In this document: positions 61,831-64,000 of the stretch, one piece after another | How positions within the stretch are numbered: the stretch's first letter is position 1 | Layout of the letters: the number at the start of each line of letters is the position of its first letter | Assembly (NCBI GenBank): GCA_900551325.1 | Contig: URVM01000005.1 | Coordinates: forward strand, 179,533 to 243,532 | Length of the DNA stretch: 64,000 nt | DNA from: an uncultured Eubacteriales bacterium | GTDB lineage: Bacteria; Bacillota; Clostridia; Lachnospirales; Cellulosilyticaceae | Reading direction: 5' to 3' | Translations under genes and position numbers: made by a program | Notes under the pieces: generated by a model | Seen by the model: the letters and a program-made list of their open reading frames with translations, nothing else | The model's database searches: none | Told to the model about the DNA's origin: nothing

Positions 61831-61854
61831 TTAATTGTTTTTTCATCCTACAAA

Positions 61855-61905
61855 TAAAATCCTAGTACACCCCCTTATTATATAAAGTTGTGTCCTAGGA
61901 TTTTG
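61855..61905 (-). terminator. tyrS terminator
   Basis: Arms AAATCCTAG and CCTAGGATTT plus ACA/TGT pairing, leftward tail ATTTTATTTG; 35 bp past the tyrS stop. Confidence 0.7.
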
Positions 61906-61939
61906 TCATTTCGAGTTGTAGATTTAGTATATCATATTA

Positions 61940-63172
61940 TTAGATGAATTTTACAAACTTTTTCTTACCTATTTTCAAAATATCTCCTGCTTTAATAGGT
62001 TGCTCTAAATCTTTTACTTCTTCTTGATTAAGCTGTACCCCTTTTTGACTAATCATACGACGAAACTCACTGTTACTTGGTGTATACCCTTCCTTTACTA
62101 GACTCGGAATCAGATTGATTAACTTTATTGTTCCCTCTTCTAATAAACCTTCTTCTAACTGAAGTTCTGGTATATCATCTGGTATAGCTTTCTTACTAAA
62201 TGCAGCTTCGTAGTATTTTATAGCAGCTTCTACTTCTTCTTGTGGGTGGTATAAAGCTGTAATAATTGTAGCCAGTTCAAATTTCACATCTCTTGGATTT
62301 TTACCTTGTTCAAGCTCTTGTTTAATGGTATCTATACGATCAGGATGCTCATCTGTAGCCAGTTCAAAGTATTTTACAATAAGCTCATCTGGTACTTCCA
62401 TCACTTTTTTAAACATTTCTTTTGCTGGTTCACTTACGCCAATGTAGTTTCCAAGACTCTTACTCATCTTCTCTACACCGTCTAAACCTTCTAATATAGG
62501 CATAAACATGGCAATTTGTTGCTCTTGTCCCATAGTCTTTTGAAGGGTTCTTCCCATAAGAATATTAAAAGTTTGGTCCGTTCCTCCAAGTTCTATATCT
62601 GCTTCAAGCTCTATAGAGTCATAAGCTTGCATAAGTGGGTAGAAAAATTCATGAATCCCAATAGGTGTATTGTTGTTATAGCGCTTTTGGAAATCATCTC
62701 GTTCTAATATACGCGCTACGGTGGTAGTAGCAGCAAGTCTTAACACATCTTCAAAGTTAAGCTTAGAAAGCCATTCACTATTAAATCTTACTTCTGTTTT
62801 TTCCTTATCTAATACTTTAAAGATTTGCTCAGCGTATGTTTTAGCATTAGCTTCTACTTGCTCAGTTGTTAAAGCATTTCTTCCTTTAGATTTGCCAGTA
62901 GGGTCTCCTATCTTACCTGTAAAGTCACCTATAACGATTACAGCACGATGACCTAAATCTTGCATTTGTTTAATTTTACGTAGTACAACTGCATGACCTA
63001 AATGAATATCTGGCGCACTTGGATCTAACCCTAATTTAATAGTCAAAGGTTTATTCTCTTTTTGTGCCTTTATTAACTTTGCTTCAAGCTCTTGGGCGTT
63101 TACTAGTGTATGTACACCCTTTGTAATAATACGCATTTGCTCCTGTGTTGATATACCTGTAGATTTACTCAT
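61940..63172 (-). CDS. tyrS: tyrosyl-tRNA synthetase
   Basis: 410 residues from the ATG at 63172 (MSKSTGISTQEQMRIITKGV), eight bases after AAGGAG; a GTG at 63181 overlaps that spacing less well. Class I signatures: LGLDPSAPDIHLGHAVVLRK, VIGDFTGKIGDPTGKSKGR, ELGGTDQTFNILMGR, KMSKSLGNYIG and a C-terminal S4 domain (SEFRRMISQKGVQLNQEEV). Controlled by a tyrosine T-box 250 bp upstream. Confidence 0.96.
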   Translation of the reverse strand: MSKSTGISTQEQMRIITKGVHTLVNAQELEAKLIKAQKENKPLTIKLGLDPSAPDIHLGHAVVLRKIKQMQDLGHRAVIVIGDFTGKIGDPTGKSKGRNALTTEQVEANAKTYAEQIFKVLDKEKTEVRFNSEWLSKLNFEDVLRLAATTTVARILERDDFQKRYNNNTPIGIHEFFYPLMQAYDSIELEADIELGGTDQTFNILMGRTLQKTMGQEQQIAMFMPILEGLDGVEKMSKSLGNYIGVSEPAKEMFKKVMEVPDELIVKYFELATDEHPDRIDTIKQELEQGKNPRDVKFELATIITALYHPQEEVEAAIKYYEAAFSKKAIPDDIPELQLEEGLLEEGTIKLINLIPSLVKEGYTPSNSEFRRMISQKGVQLNQEEVKDLEQPIKAGDILKIGKKKFVKFI

Positions 63173-63181
63173 ATTGAACAC

Positions 63182-63263
63182 TCCTTTTAATGTAAAATAA
63201 ATTTAAAGTTTGAGTTTAATATAAGCAAGTTCTATAAGACTTAGAAATGCTACGAGAGTTGCA
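63182..63263 (-). other. leader segment between hairpin element and tyrS
   Basis: A+T-rich untranslated leader of tyrS; nothing else seen. Confidence 0.5.
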
Positions 63264-63423
63264 ATAAGAAAGTGGCTAACGCCACATTTCTTCCGCTATG
63301 GAACCTTAGGTTCCCTTCGGCGCTGACGAAGAGCGTGCCAGCTGAGCACCCTCCTGAAAGAAGCGGGGAATACTTCCCCTGCACCCCTTATATGCTAGGA
63401 AAATAGAACTTTCCTAGCATATA
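63264..63423 (-). repeat. GC-rich multi-hairpin element in the tyrS leader
   Basis: A 150-bp G+C-rich island in A+T-rich DNA, built of short palindromes: GTGGCtaacGCCAC (63272-63285), GGAACCttaGGTTCC (63300-63314), GGGGAAtacTTCCCC (63365-63379) and a 14-bp stem TATATGCTAGGAAA/TTTCCTAGCATATA (63389-63423). No frame. It looks like a mobile intergenic repeat that has entered between the T-box terminator and tyrS. Whether it recurs in the genome cannot be seen here. Confidence 0.6.
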
Positions 63424-63771
63424 AAAAAAGCCCACGCCCTTTTGAACTTCAAAAGGACGAGAGCTACTCTCGCGTTACCACCTTTAGTTTATAGATCACT
63501 CACATGATCTACCTCTTCGAGTACGCCCAAATAGGTTAATACTCTAGCACTATAACGTGTGCAGGAATCCGTCATAGCCTACTAGCCTATATGGCATTCG
63601 GTATGAAGCTCAAAGATGTATTCATAGTTAGCCACATTCCTGTACCTCTCATCAACCGGTAACTTTCTGTAGGGGTTGCTTACTACTACTTGTTCTTATC
63701 ACAGCTTTTCTTCATCTTATACTCCGAAATATAGCCTAAACTATAAGTCTTCGTTATGCATTAATTAAATT
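63423..63771 (-). ncRNA. T-box leader, tyrosine-specific
   Basis: Conserved pieces in leftward order: AGAAAGTTACCGGTTGATGA with GAGAGGTACAGG, the specifier loop CTATGAATACATCTTTGAG presenting the Tyr codon TAC, the T-box AAAGGTGGTAACGCGAGA (63467-63484), and a terminator with stem CCTTTTGAA/TTCAAAAGG and seven T residues (63423-63466). It allows tyrS expression when tRNA-Tyr is uncharged. Confidence 0.95.
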
Positions 63772-63777
63772 ACAACT

Positions 63778-63806
63778 ATAATATGTTATAAGAAAACAAA
63801 TGTCAA
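63778..63806 (-). promoter_or_regulatory. promoter of tyrosine T-box/tyrS
   Basis: Leftward TTGACA, exact 17-bp spacer, TATTAT, just ahead of the T-box. Confidence 0.82.
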
Positions 63807-63908
63807 GTTTATTTTTGTTTAATCTGTTCTACTTACATAAATTTTAGTTATTAATCTAGTTTTGAAGGTTATAGCAGAAGGCATACTATCAAAGTTATCA
63901 GCTAACGA

Positions 63909-63943
63909 AAAAGGTAGATACTTTTCCAAGTATCTACCTTTAA
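63909..63943 (-). terminator. terminator downstream of second tRNA-Met
   Basis: Arms AAGGTAGATACTT and AAGTATCTACCTT with leftward TTTTTC; resembles the terminator at 60036-60070. Confidence 0.85.
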
Positions 63944-63948
63944 GTAAG

Positions 63949-64000
63949 TAGCGGAAGACGGATTTGAACCGCCGACACCATGGGTATGAACCATGTGCTC
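63949..64000 (-). tRNA. tRNA-Met(CAT), partial at window edge
   Basis: The 52 visible bases are identical to the 3' part of the tRNA-Met at 60077-60150, including the anticodon CAT. The 5' end lies beyond the window. Confidence 0.92.

Overview
The window looks like a chromosomal segment of a low-GC, spore-forming, strictly anaerobic Firmicute of class Clostridia, probably a Lachnospirales or Cellulosilyticum-like gut or fibre-degrading organism. Supporting signs are strong A+T bias, AGGAGG-type ribosome sites, T-box and TPP leaders, a spore photoproduct lyase, sigma-H, a SpoVB-like flippase, rubrerythrin, a GH112 beta-galactoside phosphorylase and sortase-anchored proteins. The genus is an inference; no rRNA is present. 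I saw no phage, transposase or CRISPR array.

Layout. 0-6.2 kb: a DMT-family exporter (cut by the left edge), a small three-gene unit with an alpha/beta hydrolase, a GH112 phosphorylase and its likely AraC regulator. 6.3-14.4 kb: an iron/heme block with a HugZ-like protein, a heme/siderophore-type ABC importer, a HutW-type radical SAM enzyme and a flavodoxin, all leftward, with a Fur-like box between them and a divergent AraC gene and secreted FAD/FMN reductase. 14.5-22.1 kb: a purine-nucleoside (BMP-type) ABC importer, an unknown secreted protein and divergent mtnN. 22.1-28.8 kb: splB, a betaine/carnitine-type importer with fused permease and binding protein, L25/Ctc, DUF3793, a DUF4430 protein and a ZIP metal transporter. 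28.9-33.5 kb: CcdA-TlpA fusion, HxlR regulator, fasciclin and copper-amine-oxidase-like secreted proteins, rubrerythrin, and two candidate small RNA genes. 33.5-41.3 kb: a metallo-beta-lactamase-fold protein, TPP riboswitch plus thiW, a hemerythrin protein, a methyltransferase, flotillin and several unknown genes. 41.4-47.8 kb: the classic Firmicute cysE-cysS-mrnC-(spoVB-like)-rlmB-sigH run behind a cysteine T-box. 47.8-51.0 kb: ispF, sigV-rsiV with a recognisable autoregulatory promoter, and a DegV protein. 51.1-59.9 kb: a surface-fibre type cluster with two-component system, three SipW-type exported proteins, a membrane-fused SipW-like signal peptidase, an LPXTG proline-repeat protein, DUF5305 protein and class D sortase. 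60.0-64.0 kb: six tRNA genes, a CPBP protease with a decayed partial copy, tyrS behind a tyrosine T-box, a GC-rich hairpin element, and the start of another tRNA-Met.

The most interesting points are: (1) a promoter overlapped by two Fur-like boxes that would make a roughly 100-nt terminator-ended RNA with a C-rich anti-Shine-Dalgarno stretch, resembling iron-sparing sRNAs; (2) a roughly 250-nt structured RNA gene whose two clearest hairpins each present a CUCCC(C) loop; (3) the SipW/sortase cluster, in which a TasA-like exported subunit carries two tandem chitin-binding-like repeats and the signal peptidase has about nine membrane helices; (4) a Fur-linked anaerobic heme-use operon. Boundaries of RNA genes, regulatory sites and functions of unknown proteins are inferences from reading the sequence by eye.
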